A DNA stretch of 64,000 nt from Alphaproteobacteria bacterium (GTDB lineage: Bacteria; Pseudomonadota; Alphaproteobacteria; JAVJVX01): positions 200,969 through 264,968 of the forward strand of contig JAVJVX010000003.1 in assembly GCA_040220875.1 (NCBI GenBank), in the 5' to 3' direction. Position 1 is the stretch's first letter, and each line of letters starts with the position of its first letter. The position numbers were made by a program, and so were the translations under genes. Positions 44,229 through 52,918 of the stretch are shown one piece after another. The notes beneath the pieces are model-generated. The model had not been told where the DNA came from, did no database searches, and saw nothing but the letters and a program-made list of their open reading frames with translations.

Positions 44229-45428
44229 ATGATTTCTCGCAGAAGGGTTCTTCAGGGAGCCGGCGTCCTCACGGTTCTGGCCGCCGCCGGCGCGGTCTAC
44301 CGCGCGACGACGACCGGTATCTTTTCCGCCGGTGAAGGCGTCGCGTACGAGCCGTGGCGCGCCTGGTCGACCGAGATGGCAACCGGACCGCTGGCGCTGG
44401 TGCGTGCCGGCATCCTTGCTTCCAGCGCTCACAACACCCAGCCGTGGCTGTTCCGGGTCTACCCGGACGCGATCGAGCTCTATGCGGACCCGGCGCGGAA
44501 TCTGGGGCCGCTCGACCCGATGCGTCGGGAAATGTTTGTCAGCCTGGGCTGTTGCCTCGAGAACATGGTGCTGGCCGCCGTGCCCGCGGGTTACAAGGTG
44601 GACCTCGATGTCAGGCCGGGCCCGCTCGAGGCGATCGCCCGCGCCAGTGGCCCTGAACTGGTCGCGCGACTTGATCTTGGTGCGGGCGAGAAATTCACGT
44701 CCGGATTCTTCAACTACATACTGGCCCGGCGCACCAATCGTGGTCCCTACCAGCCCGACGTGCCCCTTTCCGGCATGGAACTCACGACGCTGAACGGCAT
44801 GGCGGACAAGTATGACGACCTCACGCTGACCGTGTTCGTGCCCAGACTCGCGCGCGAGAGACTGGGGGCGCTCATCGTCGACGCGACGGAAGCGATTATC
44901 GCTGTGCCCGAAATGGTGCGGGCCACTGACGCCTGGATCCGCCCCAACCGTGCCGAAGTCGCGGCGCACCGGGACGGGCTGACGCTGGATTCGCTGACGC
45001 TGCCGCCGGCACTGACCGCGCTGGCCAAAATGCTGCCGGCGCCGGATGCGGCCACGATGCACGAGATGTGGCTGGAAGCGACGCGCGATGTGCATGTGGC
45101 GACGGCCGCTGCCTTTGGCGTTGTGTCAGTCGAAAACCCTCTCGACCGGTTGACGAGCCTGCGCGTGGGCCGGCTCTGGCAGCGCCTGCACCTGTTTGCA
45201 ACCCGGCGGGGCGTCGCCATGCAGCCCCTCAACCAGCCGCTAGAGATGCGGGATCGGGAAATGGTCCTTGGCCTGAGCCCGGAATTCACCCGCCGGCTCG
45301 AAAGACTGACCCCCAACGGCCGGACCGCTCATTTCCTTTTCCGCGCCGGATTCCCTGTGCGACCGGCCGCGCCAAGCCCGCGCCGCAGCGCCGAAGAGGT
45401 CGTTCTGGACCGCGTGGCACGGCGGTGA
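44229..45428 (+). CDS. Tat-exported Acg-like nitroreductase
   Basis: The 399-residue protein starts with a twin-arginine signal MISRRRVLQGAG and a hydrophobic stretch. The mature part carries nitroreductase-type halves: ILASSAHNTQPWLFRVYPD near residue 65, typical of Acg-family FMN-binding proteins, and RLHLFATRRGVAMQPLNQPLEM near 325. Acg proteins of mycobacteria appear to sequester FMN. Export of an Acg-like protein would imply a periplasmic flavin-linked role, inferred here. GGGAGAGACC precedes the ATG. It is divergent from DUF1329 copy 3. Confidence 0.8.
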   Translation: MISRRRVLQGAGVLTVLAAAGAVYRATTTGIFSAGEGVAYEPWRAWSTEMATGPLALVRAGILASSAHNTQPWLFRVYPDAIELYADPARNLGPLDPMRREMFVSLGCCLENMVLAAVPAGYKVDLDVRPGPLEAIARASGPELVARLDLGAGEKFTSGFFNYILARRTNRGPYQPDVPLSGMELTTLNGMADKYDDLTLTVFVPRLARERLGALIVDATEAIIAVPEMVRATDAWIRPNRAEVAAHRDGLTLDSLTLPPALTALAKMLPAPDAATMHEMWLEATRDVHVATAAAFGVVSVENPLDRLTSLRVGRLWQRLHLFATRRGVAMQPLNQPLEMRDREMVLGLSPEFTRRLERLTPNGRTAHFLFRAGFPVRPAAPSPRRSAEEVVLDRVARR

Positions 45429-45553
45429 AGCGGGGTCGGCGGCCGGAAGACAGGGGATCGGTCGGGATGGGAAAACGGCGGTTATCTGTTGTGATCGCGG
45501 GACAGGACCGGTATACAGCCCCTCTCGCGGGCCCTCGGCCCCGGGGTGGCGCT

Positions 45554-45640
45554 GCCGCGGTGCTGAAATTGGTAGACAGGCTGGTTTCAGGTACCAGTGG
45601 GCGAAAGCCCGTGAGGGTTCGAGTCCCTCCCGCGGCACCA
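45554..45640 (+). tRNA. tRNA-Leu (CAG anticodon)
   Basis: A full class II tRNA of 87 bases with encoded CCA (45638-45640): acceptor stem gccgcgg/ccgcggc, discriminator A, D arm with aaattggtaga, anticodon stem ctggt/accag with loop TTCAGGT giving anticodon CAG, variable arm tgggcgaaagcccg and T arm agggttcgagtccct. Confidence 0.96.
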
Positions 45641-45709
45641 CCAACCCCGCTTCGCGAGCAGGCTTGTCCCCAAATCGGCTGAATTTGCCGCACCGGCCCG
45701 GCGACCGGG

Positions 45710-45740
45710 CCCGGTGATCCGACCCGGTGATCCGACCCGG
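45710..45740. repeat. 13-bp tandem repeat cccggtgatccga, two copies
   Basis: The unit cccggtgatccga is present at 45710-45722 and 45723-45735, with cccgg following. It lies in the 444-base gap (45641-46084) between tRNA-Leu and the ECF sigma gene, in which I can support no gene. Each copy includes TGATCC, which happens to match the -35 hexamer of alphaproteobacterial ECF11-type promoters; no matching -10 was found, so a promoter call is not made. Confidence 0.6.
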
Positions 45741-46084
45741 CCGGCCGGCCGTATCCTTCCATGACAAATGCGCCGTGTCCTCCTGTTCGAGACCGGTGCG
45801 AGGCCCCGGTTGGACGGTTTCACGGGGTCCGCCCCTCCCTCCCCCTAGGCGGGCCCTGTAACCGCACCAGCCGTCCGCCGGGGCTTCCCACCGAATGACG
45901 CGTTCGGCGCATTTGTCACCCCTATTCGCGAGATCTCCTCGGGTGCCGGGATGCCGGTGCCGGGCGGCGGAGCAGCCAGGCGATGACTTTTTCCGATTGC
46001 ATCGATAGGTTTGACGTCACGACGCTTGACGGTTTGTGGCGAAGGAAGATGGCCATCGGTTCTAAAATCGGCGCACGGTCCGGA

Positions 46085-46693
46085 ATGTCCCGTGCCGCCA
46101 CGAAAAAGGAAGTGTCCGGTGGCGCGCAGGCCCCCGGCACCTCGCCTGAAGAGCTGGCCGATCTTCTGGAGACTGTCGCCCGGCAGCAGGATCGCGCCGC
46201 CTTTTCGCGCCTTTTCCGGCATTTCGCGCCCCGCTTGAAGGCCTATGTCATGCGCGGCGGTGGTGATCCGGCGGTGGCGGAGGAAATCGTGCAGGAATGC
46301 ATGGTCACGGTCTGGCGCAAGGCCGGCACTTATGACCGGTCCAAGGCGAACGTCTCGACCTGGATGTTCACGATCGCGCGGAACAAGCGTATCGATCGTC
46401 TGCGCCGCGAAAATCGCCCCATGCCGAGCGCCGACGATCTTGAAGATCTTTCTCCTGCCGCCCAGCCGGCCGATGAACGTCATGAGGCCGGCCTCCGGCG
46501 CGAAAAAATCCGCACCGCCATGGCCGGCCTTCCGCCCGAACAGATCGAGGTCCTGGAAAAGGCTTTTTTCGAGGACCTTTCCCACCAGGCGGTCGCGATG
46601 GAGCTTGGCCTGCCGCTAGGGACGGTCAAATCGCGCATCCGGCTCGCACTGGTCCGGTTGAAGAGTCAAATGGACCCGGACGATTTGCCATGA
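46085..46693 (+). CDS. ECF sigma factor of the RpoE/ChrR type
   Basis: The protein, 202 residues from ATG 46085, has sigma region 2 (AFSRLFRHFAPRLKAYVMRGGG and VSTWMFTIARNKRIDRLRR) and region 4 (DLSHQAVAMELGLPLGTVKSRIRLALVRLK). Starts at 46049 or 45983 are also in frame and none has a good ribosome-binding site. Its stop overlaps the start of the ChrR-type anti-sigma gene by four bases, the layout of the singlet-oxygen response pair RpoE-ChrR of Rhodobacter. A role in photooxidative or related stress is inferred from this pairing. Confidence 0.88.
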   Translation: MSRAATKKEVSGGAQAPGTSPEELADLLETVARQQDRAAFSRLFRHFAPRLKAYVMRGGGDPAVAEEIVQECMVTVWRKAGTYDRSKANVSTWMFTIARNKRIDRLRRENRPMPSADDLEDLSPAAQPADERHEAGLRREKIRTAMAGLPPEQIEVLEKAFFEDLSHQAVAMELGLPLGTVKSRIRLALVRLKSQMDPDDLP

Positions 46694-47388
46694 TCACTCA
46701 TCATCCGTCTGATGAACTCCTGATGGAATACGCGGCCGGCACGACCGCCGAACCCGTGGCCCTCGTCCTGGCCGCGCATCTCTCGCTCTGTGGGACATGC
46801 CGGCGCGAGCTTGCCAGGCTCGAGGAGATTGGGGCGGCTTTTCTGGACTTGGCGCCGCCCGCTCCGCTGGACGACGGCGCGCTCGCTGCCGTGCTCGATG
46901 CCATCGAGGCAGGCGCCGGGGCGTCCGAGGATGAGAGCCGCAGGGCATCCGCCGATGGCGCGACGCTGGACGACGAGACCCGCCGGCTTCTGCCCCGGCC
47001 GGTCTGGCCTTACCTGAACGGTTCTCTTGCGGATTTACCGTGGCGCGGACTGGGCCGGTCGGTGCGCACTCTCCCCATTGTCGCCACGCGCCGGGGCCCG
47101 CACAAAAAGGCGCGCGCCAGCCTGTTGCGGCTCGCGCCGGGGGCCATGGTGCCGGCTCACACCCATCGCGGTTCCGAATATACGCTGGTGCTGGACGGTC
47201 ATATCGAGGACGGCGCCGAGAAATTCGTCAGGGGTGATCTCGCCGTGCTGGACGAGACCACGCATCACACGCCGAAGGCCGGCGCGGACCGCGAGTGCCT
47301 TTGTCTGACGGTTCTGGACGCGCCTCTGCGCTTCGGCAATCCCTTCGTCGAGTTGCTGTATCGCGCTCTTCCGGGCGCCCGTCTGTAG
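46690..47388 (+). CDS. chrR: ChrR-type zinc anti-sigma factor
   Basis: The 232-residue protein has an N-terminal zinc anti-sigma domain with HLSLCGTC (His30 to Cys37, the HxxxCxxC pattern) and a C-terminal cupin domain with AHTHRGSEYTLVLDG near residue 155, which can bind a second metal, and ETTHHTPKAG. It should hold the sigma factor inactive until a stress such as singlet oxygen releases it. It is translationally coupled to the sigma gene through an ATGA overlap. Confidence 0.9.
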   Translation: MITHHPSDELLMEYAAGTTAEPVALVLAAHLSLCGTCRRELARLEEIGAAFLDLAPPAPLDDGALAAVLDAIEAGAGASEDESRRASADGATLDDETRRLLPRPVWPYLNGSLADLPWRGLGRSVRTLPIVATRRGPHKKARASLLRLAPGAMVPAHTHRGSEYTLVLDGHIEDGAEKFVRGDLAVLDETTHHTPKAGADRECLCLTVLDAPLRFGNPFVELLYRALPGARL

Positions 47389-47482
47389 TTTTCCCCAAAC
47401 CTGTTCTCGGGCCGGCACAGCGGGGGTGCCCGGCACGAAAATGATGCAGGGAGGGGTAGTTAAGGGGAGGGGGGGCGAACCG

Positions 47483-48451
47483 GTGATCGATCGTCTGGTG
47501 CAACTGTTTCCGCTTTGGGCGCTGCTGGGGGTCGCAGCCGCCTATAGCTGGCCGGGGCCTTTCGAGGGGTTGGGGAGCTGGATAGGCCCGCTTCTCGGTC
47601 TCATCATGCTCGGCATGGGGCTTACCCTGACGCCCGGGGATTTCCTGCGTGCCGTTCGCCGGCCAGGCTTCGTTCTCCTGGGCCTTGGGCTTCAGTTCTC
47701 GGTCATGCCGCTGGCGGCCTGGGCCGTCGGCCTTGCCCTCAATCTCGATCCCGTGCTCCTCGTGGGGCTCATTCTGGTGGGCGCAGCGCCGGGCGGGACA
47801 GCCTCCAACATCGTCACATATCTCGCGCGCGGCGATGTCGCGCTTTCAATCACGCTGACCACGGTCTCCACCCTCGTGGCCATTGTCCTGACGCCGCTCC
47901 TGACATGGTTGCTGGCCGGCCATCGGATCACGGTTCCGGCATGGGAGATGCTCGAGACGATGATTCTCATCATTCTTCTGCCGGTGGCGGTGGGGACGGT
48001 GGTCAATACTGTTGCCGGGCGCCATCGCCACGCGCTTGTGGCCGTGTTTCCGCTGATCTCCCTGGCCGCGCTGGTTCTGATCCTGATGGTGATTTTCGCC
48101 CTCAACCGGGCCCAGCTCGAAATCCTGGGCCTGACCCTGTTTCTCGCGGTTCTCGCCCACAACGCCATTGGCCTGGCGGCGGGCTACGGCGCGAGCCGTC
48201 TGTTCGGCGCCGATCGGCGCACAGCCCGCACCCTGGCGATCGAGGTGGGGATGCAGAATTCCGGCCTCGCCGTGGCACTGGCGGCCAAGTTTTTCCCGGC
48301 CGCCGCCGCCCTGCCGGGCGCAATCTTCTCGATCTGGCACAACCTGTCCGGCGCCGCGCTCGCAGGCTTCTGGCGTCGCGGATCGGCGACAGACATCCGC
48401 CCGGGCCAAAATCGCGCCAAAGTTCTCCGGGGCCAGGGTGAAGAACATTAA
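47483..48451 (+). CDS. Bile acid:sodium symporter (BASS) family transporter
   Basis: The 322-residue membrane protein has about nine or ten helices, with the paired family motifs GAAPGGTASNIVTYLARGDVALS near residue 100 and EVGMQNSGLAVALAAKFF near 258 carrying the crossing-region polar residues that bind sodium. Substrates of bacterial members include bile acids, pantoate and other organic anions; this one cannot be assigned. The GTG at 47483 follows a GGGGAGG-rich stretch; longer in-frame starts lack hydrophobicity. It is 94 bases after chrR, perhaps in the same stress regulon. Confidence 0.85.
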   Translation: MIDRLVQLFPLWALLGVAAAYSWPGPFEGLGSWIGPLLGLIMLGMGLTLTPGDFLRAVRRPGFVLLGLGLQFSVMPLAAWAVGLALNLDPVLLVGLILVGAAPGGTASNIVTYLARGDVALSITLTTVSTLVAIVLTPLLTWLLAGHRITVPAWEMLETMILIILLPVAVGTVVNTVAGRHRHALVAVFPLISLAALVLILMVIFALNRAQLEILGLTLFLAVLAHNAIGLAAGYGASRLFGADRRTARTLAIEVGMQNSGLAVALAAKFFPAAAALPGAIFSIWHNLSGAALAGFWRRGSATDIRPGQNRAKVLRGQGEEH

Positions 48452-48452
48452 G

Positions 48453-48481
48453 ATATTGTTTTATTTACATAAAAATAATAT
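48453..48481. other. AT-rich imperfect inverted repeat after the symporter gene
   Basis: Between the BASS symporter and the LLM gene, atattgttttat pairs imperfectly with ataaaaataatat around a ttac loop. It begins at the symporter stop codon and stands out as AT-rich in GC-rich DNA. It could be a weak terminator or a regulator-binding site for the downstream gene; neither is shown. Confidence 0.4.
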
Positions 48482-48657
48482 GAAGGACTTCTCCCTCCGG
48501 TCGAGAACGGGTAAAAATTCACCCCCCTCTTCACCCTTTGGCCGATTGCGGACCCGCCGGGCTGGTTTATCGTCCGTCCTCGATCGCCATCGCCTGCCCG
48601 CGGGCAAGAAAATGTGAGCCGGGGGATACCGGCCACAACGAGAGGGGAGTTCCACTT

Positions 48658-49758
48658 ATGTCTGATCTCAAATTCGGGATGTATGTCGAGTTTCAGTGCC
48701 CGCCGGGCCAGGATCACGCCGAGCTCATCAACGACGTGATTGCCGCGGCCGAGCATCTGGACGACCACGGATTTTCAAGCTTCAACACGCTCGAACACCC
48801 GTGGTTTCCCAAATTCGCCATTAACGTGGCGCCGATGCCGTTGTTCGTGAAACTGGCCGAGCGCACGCGCAATCTCCGCTTCCGCACTCTTTGCCATACC
48901 CTGCCGCTTCATAATCCGATGGTGCTCGCCGGCGAGATCGCTGAAACGGATATTCTGACCAACGGGCGGATCGATTGCGGTATCGGGCGTGGCCATGGCT
49001 GGTTGCAGGAACCCGCCAATATCCCGTTCGAGGAGAGTCTCGGCCGGTTCAACGAAGCGATTGAAATCCTGATCAACGGCTGGACGAAGGAGCGCTTCGA
49101 TTTCCACGGCCAGTATTACACCTGCGAAAACCTCGAAATCGTGCCCAAGCCGATCCAGAAACCACATCCGCCGATCTATCAGGTGGGGACGAGCTCCAAG
49201 TCGTTCACCCAGGCGGGTCAGCGCGGCTGGAATATCGTGATCGGTGGTCCGGCCCCGACGAGCCTTTTCGTCGAGCCCTACAACGTCTATGTCGATTCCT
49301 GCAAGTCGGCCGGCAATACGCCCAATGTCGGCTATGTGAAGGCGATTTATCTCGATGAGGACGAGAAGGTGGCGATGCGCGAGGCGGAAACCGCCGCCAT
49401 GCGCTTTATCGAATACAATACCTCGCCGCTTTTCGAAATGGACCGCCCCGAGGAGAAGCGCGAGCGACTCCGGGCCGGCGGCTTCCATTTCTATGCGGTG
49501 GACGACTTTCTCAAGTTGCGCGACCTGTCGTTCCAGGATCTCGTTGATATGGAAATCGTCTTCGTCGGTACACCCGAGAAGGTAACGCAGCAGTTCCTCA
49601 AGTTGTATGACACGATCCAGTATGACGAGCTGATCATCATCAGCAATTATGGTGGCATGGAACTGAACAAGACGATCAAGAATCAGGAGCTTTTCGCTCG
49701 CAAGGTGGCGCCGGCTCTGCGTCGGGCCATTGCCGAGAAGAAAAAAGCGGCCGAATAG
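48658..49758 (+). CDS. LLM-class flavin-dependent oxidoreductase
   Basis: The 366-residue luciferase-fold protein begins LKFGMYVEFQCPPGQDHAE, with SSFNTLEHPWFPKFA near residue 38, RIDCGIGRGHGWLQEPANIPF near 105 and PKPIQKPHPPIYQVGTSSKS near 160. It most resembles the gene at 19031 in layout, especially in the QKPHP-(P/R)-I segment, so both may act on related substrates. AGAGGGGAG precedes its ATG at 48658. A strong intrinsic terminator follows about 120 bases after its stop. Confidence 0.86.
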   Translation: MSDLKFGMYVEFQCPPGQDHAELINDVIAAAEHLDDHGFSSFNTLEHPWFPKFAINVAPMPLFVKLAERTRNLRFRTLCHTLPLHNPMVLAGEIAETDILTNGRIDCGIGRGHGWLQEPANIPFEESLGRFNEAIEILINGWTKERFDFHGQYYTCENLEIVPKPIQKPHPPIYQVGTSSKSFTQAGQRGWNIVIGGPAPTSLFVEPYNVYVDSCKSAGNTPNVGYVKAIYLDEDEKVAMREAETAAMRFIEYNTSPLFEMDRPEEKRERLRAGGFHFYAVDDFLKLRDLSFQDLVDMEIVFVGTPEKVTQQFLKLYDTIQYDELIIISNYGGMELNKTIKNQELFARKVAPALRRAIAEKKKAAE

Positions 49759-49880
49759 GGCGGCCGCGAGGGTTTGGGGCCTTTCCCCCAGGTGGGCCCC
49801 AAAACAGCCCGGAATTTCCGGGCGGTTCCTCCAGGTCTGCGGGCGGCCCGGACATGTCGTCCCGCAGGCTTCCTCTCCAA

Positions 49881-49923
49881 GCCTGGCCTGCTCCTTCGGG
49901 AGCGGGCCAGGCCTTTCTTTTTT
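49881..49923 (+). terminator. Intrinsic terminator after the LLM gene
   Basis: gcctggcctgctcc (49881-49894) pairs with ggagcgggccaggc (49899-49912) around a TTCG tetraloop, with a single T-G wobble in 14 pairs, and is followed by a T-rich run ttctttttt. This is a textbook rho-independent terminator for plus-strand transcription from the LLM gene. Confidence 0.9.
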
Positions 49924-49999
49924 GCCTCCACGGGCGGGCCGTGGGTAGGATGGCGCCCAAGACAGGCAGAAGCGTGCATAAGACCCGGGGGAGGAACTC

Positions 50000-50704
50000 G
50001 TGCCGTCCGAAACACCGACACCGTTTGATGCCAGGACATTACCGAAACTGACCGGCCCGTCGCGGGCGCCCGCCTCGGGCGGACCGGCGCGCCAGCTTGT
50101 CGTGCTGTTACATGGTGTCGGCAGCAATGGTGAGAACCTGATTCCACTGGCCGATGCCTGGCGGGCGCGCCTGCCGGACGCGGCCTTTATCGCCCCGAAC
50201 GGACCGTTTCCGTTCGATATCGAGCCTATGCCGGATGCTTATCAGTGGTTCAGCATCAGCGGCATTACCCGCGAGAACCGCCCCGCCCGGGTGGTGGCGG
50301 CGGCACCGATCATCGAATCTTTTCTCGATGAAATGCTGGCGTCGCACGGCCTGGCCAACCGCGATCTGGCGCTGATCGGGTTTTCGCAGGGCACGATCAT
50401 GTCCTTCCATCTGGCACTGACCCGCACGCCCGAAATCGCCGGAATCGTCGGCTATTCCGGGCGCCTGCCGGACCCGGATGGCGACTTCTCGACCGTCGCC
50501 GCCAAGCCGCCCATGCTGCTGGTGCACGGCGCGGCCGATCCGGTCATCCCCATTGCGCATCTGGACGAGGCGGCCAAAAAGCTCATCCCGGCGGGCGTCG
50601 CGGTGGAGACCGTGGTTCGGCCCGGCCTGCCGCACAGCATCGATAATGAGGGCCTGGAGCGCGGCGGCGATTTCCTCGCCCGGATCTTTGGCGTCAGGCC
50701 TTAG
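50000..50704 (+). CDS. Alpha/beta-hydrolase, phospholipase/carboxylesterase family
   Basis: The 234-residue serine hydrolase has an oxyanion-loop HGVGSNGENL near residue 39, the nucleophile elbow GFSQG near 130, LLVHGAADPVIP with the catalytic Asp near 180 and the C-terminal His in LPHSIDN. This is the carboxylesterase 2 layout of the YpfH/EstB type. The start is a GTG preceded by GGGGGAGGA. Its last four bases overlap the convergent quinone oxidoreductase gene. The natural ester is unknown. Confidence 0.88.
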   Translation: MPSETPTPFDARTLPKLTGPSRAPASGGPARQLVVLLHGVGSNGENLIPLADAWRARLPDAAFIAPNGPFPFDIEPMPDAYQWFSISGITRENRPARVVAAAPIIESFLDEMLASHGLANRDLALIGFSQGTIMSFHLALTRTPEIAGIVGYSGRLPDPDGDFSTVAAKPPMLLVHGAADPVIPIAHLDEAAKKLIPAGVAVETVVRPGLPHSIDNEGLERGGDFLARIFGVRP

Positions 50705-51687
50705 GGAACAAAAACAAGCGATCCCACGGTCTGGCGTGATTCCACGGCGCGGTGCCCTTCGGCCGCATCCCTGAGCGCCATGCTGCGATCGACCCTGACC
50801 TTGAGGACACCGTCGCGCAGGTAGCCAAAAACGTTCTCGGCAATCGCCAGCAAATCTTCGCGCTCGGCGACCTGTGCATAAAAGCTGGGCCGGGTGAATT
50901 TCTGTTCCGTCAGAAGATCGAGAGTCATGAGCTGAAGCGGTTCGGGCAATCCGCTTGCCACGCCGAACAGCCCGAGTGTCCCGAAGCGGTGAAGACAGCG
51001 GACTGACTCGTAAAACGTGTCCTTGCCGATGGAATCATAGATGACATCCGCGCCGCGCCCGTCTGTGATCTCAAGCACTCGGTCGGCGAAATTTTCGCGG
51101 GTATAGATGATGGGGTGCGTGCAGCCGTTCTGGCGGGCGATTTCGGCCTTTTCCTCGCTGCTCACCGTGCCCATGACCTCGGCACCCAGATGCTTCGCGA
51201 TCTGGCAGACCATGAGGCCGGTACCGCCGGCGGCCGCGTGAATGAGCATCTTCGTGCCCGGTCCCACCTTGTAGGTGCGCTTGAGCAGGTAATCGGCGGT
51301 CATGGCGGCGACCATGCTCGCTGCCGCCGTCTCGTCCGGAATATCGTCGGGCAGCGGGATCAGCCGGTCGGCCGGGAACACCCTCTTTTCGGCGTAGCTG
51401 CCAACGGGCAGTCCGGCGCAGCCGACCCGGTCGCCCGGCTTGACCACGCTTACGCCGGGACCCACCGCCTCGACAACGCCGGTCGATTCGACGCCGGGGA
51501 TAAAAGGCAGCGCGGGACCGGGATAGGTGCCCATGCGCAGTCCCACTTCCATCAGATTCATGCCGATCGCCGTCTGACGGAGCAGGGCCTCCCCCGGGCC
51601 GGCTTTCCCCGCCGGGCGGACAAGGTGCAACAGGAAGTGACCCGGGAGCAATCCTAATGGCAAAAATGCGTGCGGTGCAGGTTCCAT
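50701..51687 (-). CDS. NADPH:quinone oxidoreductase, MDR family
   Basis: The 328-residue protein matches quinone oxidoreductases from residue 33 on (GEALLRQTAIGMNLMEVG): GDRVGCAGLPVGSYAEKRV near 89, the NADPH motif AAAGGTGLMVCQIAKHLGA near 150, and a C-terminal SRQTVGSLVF. It lacks zinc-binding cysteines. The first 30 residues do not resemble the family, where a GGPEVL-type segment is expected, although the length is normal. The 5' end overlaps the divergent dehydrogenase start by 31 bases, which is unusual; a later start would be poorly supported. Confidence 0.78.
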   Translation of the reverse strand: MEPAPHAFLPLGLLPGHFLLHLVRPAGKAGPGEALLRQTAIGMNLMEVGLRMGTYPGPALPFIPGVESTGVVEAVGPGVSVVKPGDRVGCAGLPVGSYAEKRVFPADRLIPLPDDIPDETAAASMVAAMTADYLLKRTYKVGPGTKMLIHAAAGGTGLMVCQIAKHLGAEVMGTVSSEEKAEIARQNGCTHPIIYTRENFADRVLEITDGRGADVIYDSIGKDTFYESVRCLHRFGTLGLFGVASGLPEPLQLMTLDLLTEQKFTRPSFYAQVAEREDLLAIAENVFGYLRDGVLKVRVDRSMALRDAAEGHRAVESRQTVGSLVFVP

Positions 51688-52670
51688 CGGCGGGAGCGGA
51701 TTTCGAGCTTGTGGAGCGCGACGTGCCGGAGCCGGGGCCTCGCCAGGTGCGCATCAGGGTTGAGGCATGTGGCATCTGCCACAGTGACCAGATCATCAAG
51801 GACGGGCTCTTCCCGGGGATCACCTATCCACGGATTCCCGGCCATGAAATCTCGGGGATCGTCGACAGGCTGGGACCGGAGGTTGCCGGCTGGAAGGTCG
51901 GCGACAAGGTGGGTGTCGGCTGGCATGGAGGCCACTGTTTTGTCTGCCGCGCCTGTCGCAAAGGTGATTTCGTGCATTGCGAGAACCAGGACATCACGGG
52001 TCTCTCGGTCGATGGTGGATACGCCGAATACGCCATCGTCCGACAGGAAGCGCTGGCGCATCGCCCGGGGGAGTTGAGCGCGGCCGAGGCGGCGCCCCTG
52101 TGCTGTGCGGGCATCACCGTATTCAACGCCTTGCGCAATGCGGGGGCGCAGCCGGGCGATACTGTCGCCGTGCTGGGCGTGGGAGGACTCGGTCATCTCG
52201 CGATCCAGTTCGCGGCCAGGCAGGGCTATCGCGTCATTGCCATTTCGGGCAGTGCCGACAAGCAGAACCTGGCCAGGACGCTCGGCGCGCATCATTACAT
52301 CGATACGTCGCGCGAGGACATGGCCGAAGCGTTGATGAAGCTGGGCGGCGCCGAGGTTATCCTGGGTACTGCGCCCGACGTGGCCCCGCTCACGGCGGCC
52401 GTGGGCGGGCTGGGTCGGCGCGGCCGGCTTCTCATTCTCGGCGTGTCGGCCGGCAACATGGAAATCAGCCCCGTTCACATGGTCATGGGCAGCCGGTCCG
52501 TTGCCGGCTGGGCCAGCGGCTCGGCCGTTGATTCCGAGGATACGCTCAACTTCAGCGCGCTTACAGGGGTCCGGCCGATGGTCGAGACGTTTCCGCTCAA
52601 GGATGTCGCTGCCGCCTACCAGCACATGATGGATAACCGGGCACGTTTCCGGGTGGTTCTCGAAATCTAG
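51657..52670 (+). CDS. Zinc-dependent alcohol dehydrogenase
   Basis: The 337-residue medium-chain dehydrogenase has catalytic zinc ligands in CGICHSD (residues 38-44) and GHEISG (His about 62), the structural zinc cysteines in HCFVCRACRKGDFVHCE near residue 95, and the NAD-binding VLGVGGLGHLAIQFA near 172. The primary substrate is an alcohol or aldehyde of unknown identity. GGGAG precedes the ATG. Its 5' end overlaps that of the divergent quinone oxidoreductase gene. Confidence 0.9.
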   Translation: MAKMRAVQVPSAGADFELVERDVPEPGPRQVRIRVEACGICHSDQIIKDGLFPGITYPRIPGHEISGIVDRLGPEVAGWKVGDKVGVGWHGGHCFVCRACRKGDFVHCENQDITGLSVDGGYAEYAIVRQEALAHRPGELSAAEAAPLCCAGITVFNALRNAGAQPGDTVAVLGVGGLGHLAIQFAARQGYRVIAISGSADKQNLARTLGAHHYIDTSREDMAEALMKLGGAEVILGTAPDVAPLTAAVGGLGRRGRLLILGVSAGNMEISPVHMVMGSRSVAGWASGSAVDSEDTLNFSALTGVRPMVETFPLKDVAAAYQHMMDNRARFRVVLEI

Positions 52671-52823
52671 TCAGCCGATCGTGGCAAACAGCCAGGCCAG
52701 AATGAAATGAAGCCCGTACAGAAGGGCGTAGATTACAAGCCCGATTGCGGCCGCAGTCGCAAGGACACGGGCATGGCGCCAAAAAGGATGGTCGATCGCG
52801 CGTCGCAAAGCGGTCCGTCGCAT
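52671..52823 (-). CDS. 50-residue membrane protein
   Basis: A short minus-strand gene abuts the dehydrogenase stop codon. It encodes 50 residues with a basic N-terminus (MRRTALRRAIDHPFWRH) and a hydrophobic helix from residue 21 to 49 (two stretches around Ala/Ile/Leu/Tyr, ending ILAWLFATIG). GGGACGAGG lies seven bases before the ATG. I do not recognise the family; similarity to other short inner-membrane proteins is only general. Conservation in relatives would decide whether it is real. Confidence 0.5.
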   Translation of the reverse strand: MRRTALRRAIDHPFWRHARVLATAAAIGLVIYALLYGLHFILAWLFATIG

Positions 52824-52918
52824 TGATGGGCCTCGTCCCGGTTGCGGGATTGAGTTGGACTCACCGGCGTCCGGGGATGGCTTAACATGGCACTCATTGA
52901 AGGAAAAGCGAGGTGGAA

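Noticed and set aside
45710-45740. TGATCC boxes as ECF sigma promoters
   Set aside because: They match a -35-like hexamer, but no -10 lies at the right distance and the repeats explain the recurrence.
51654-52625. A 323-residue minus-strand frame opposite the alcohol dehydrogenase
   Set aside because: The plus-strand dehydrogenase has full catalytic motifs; the antisense frame has none.
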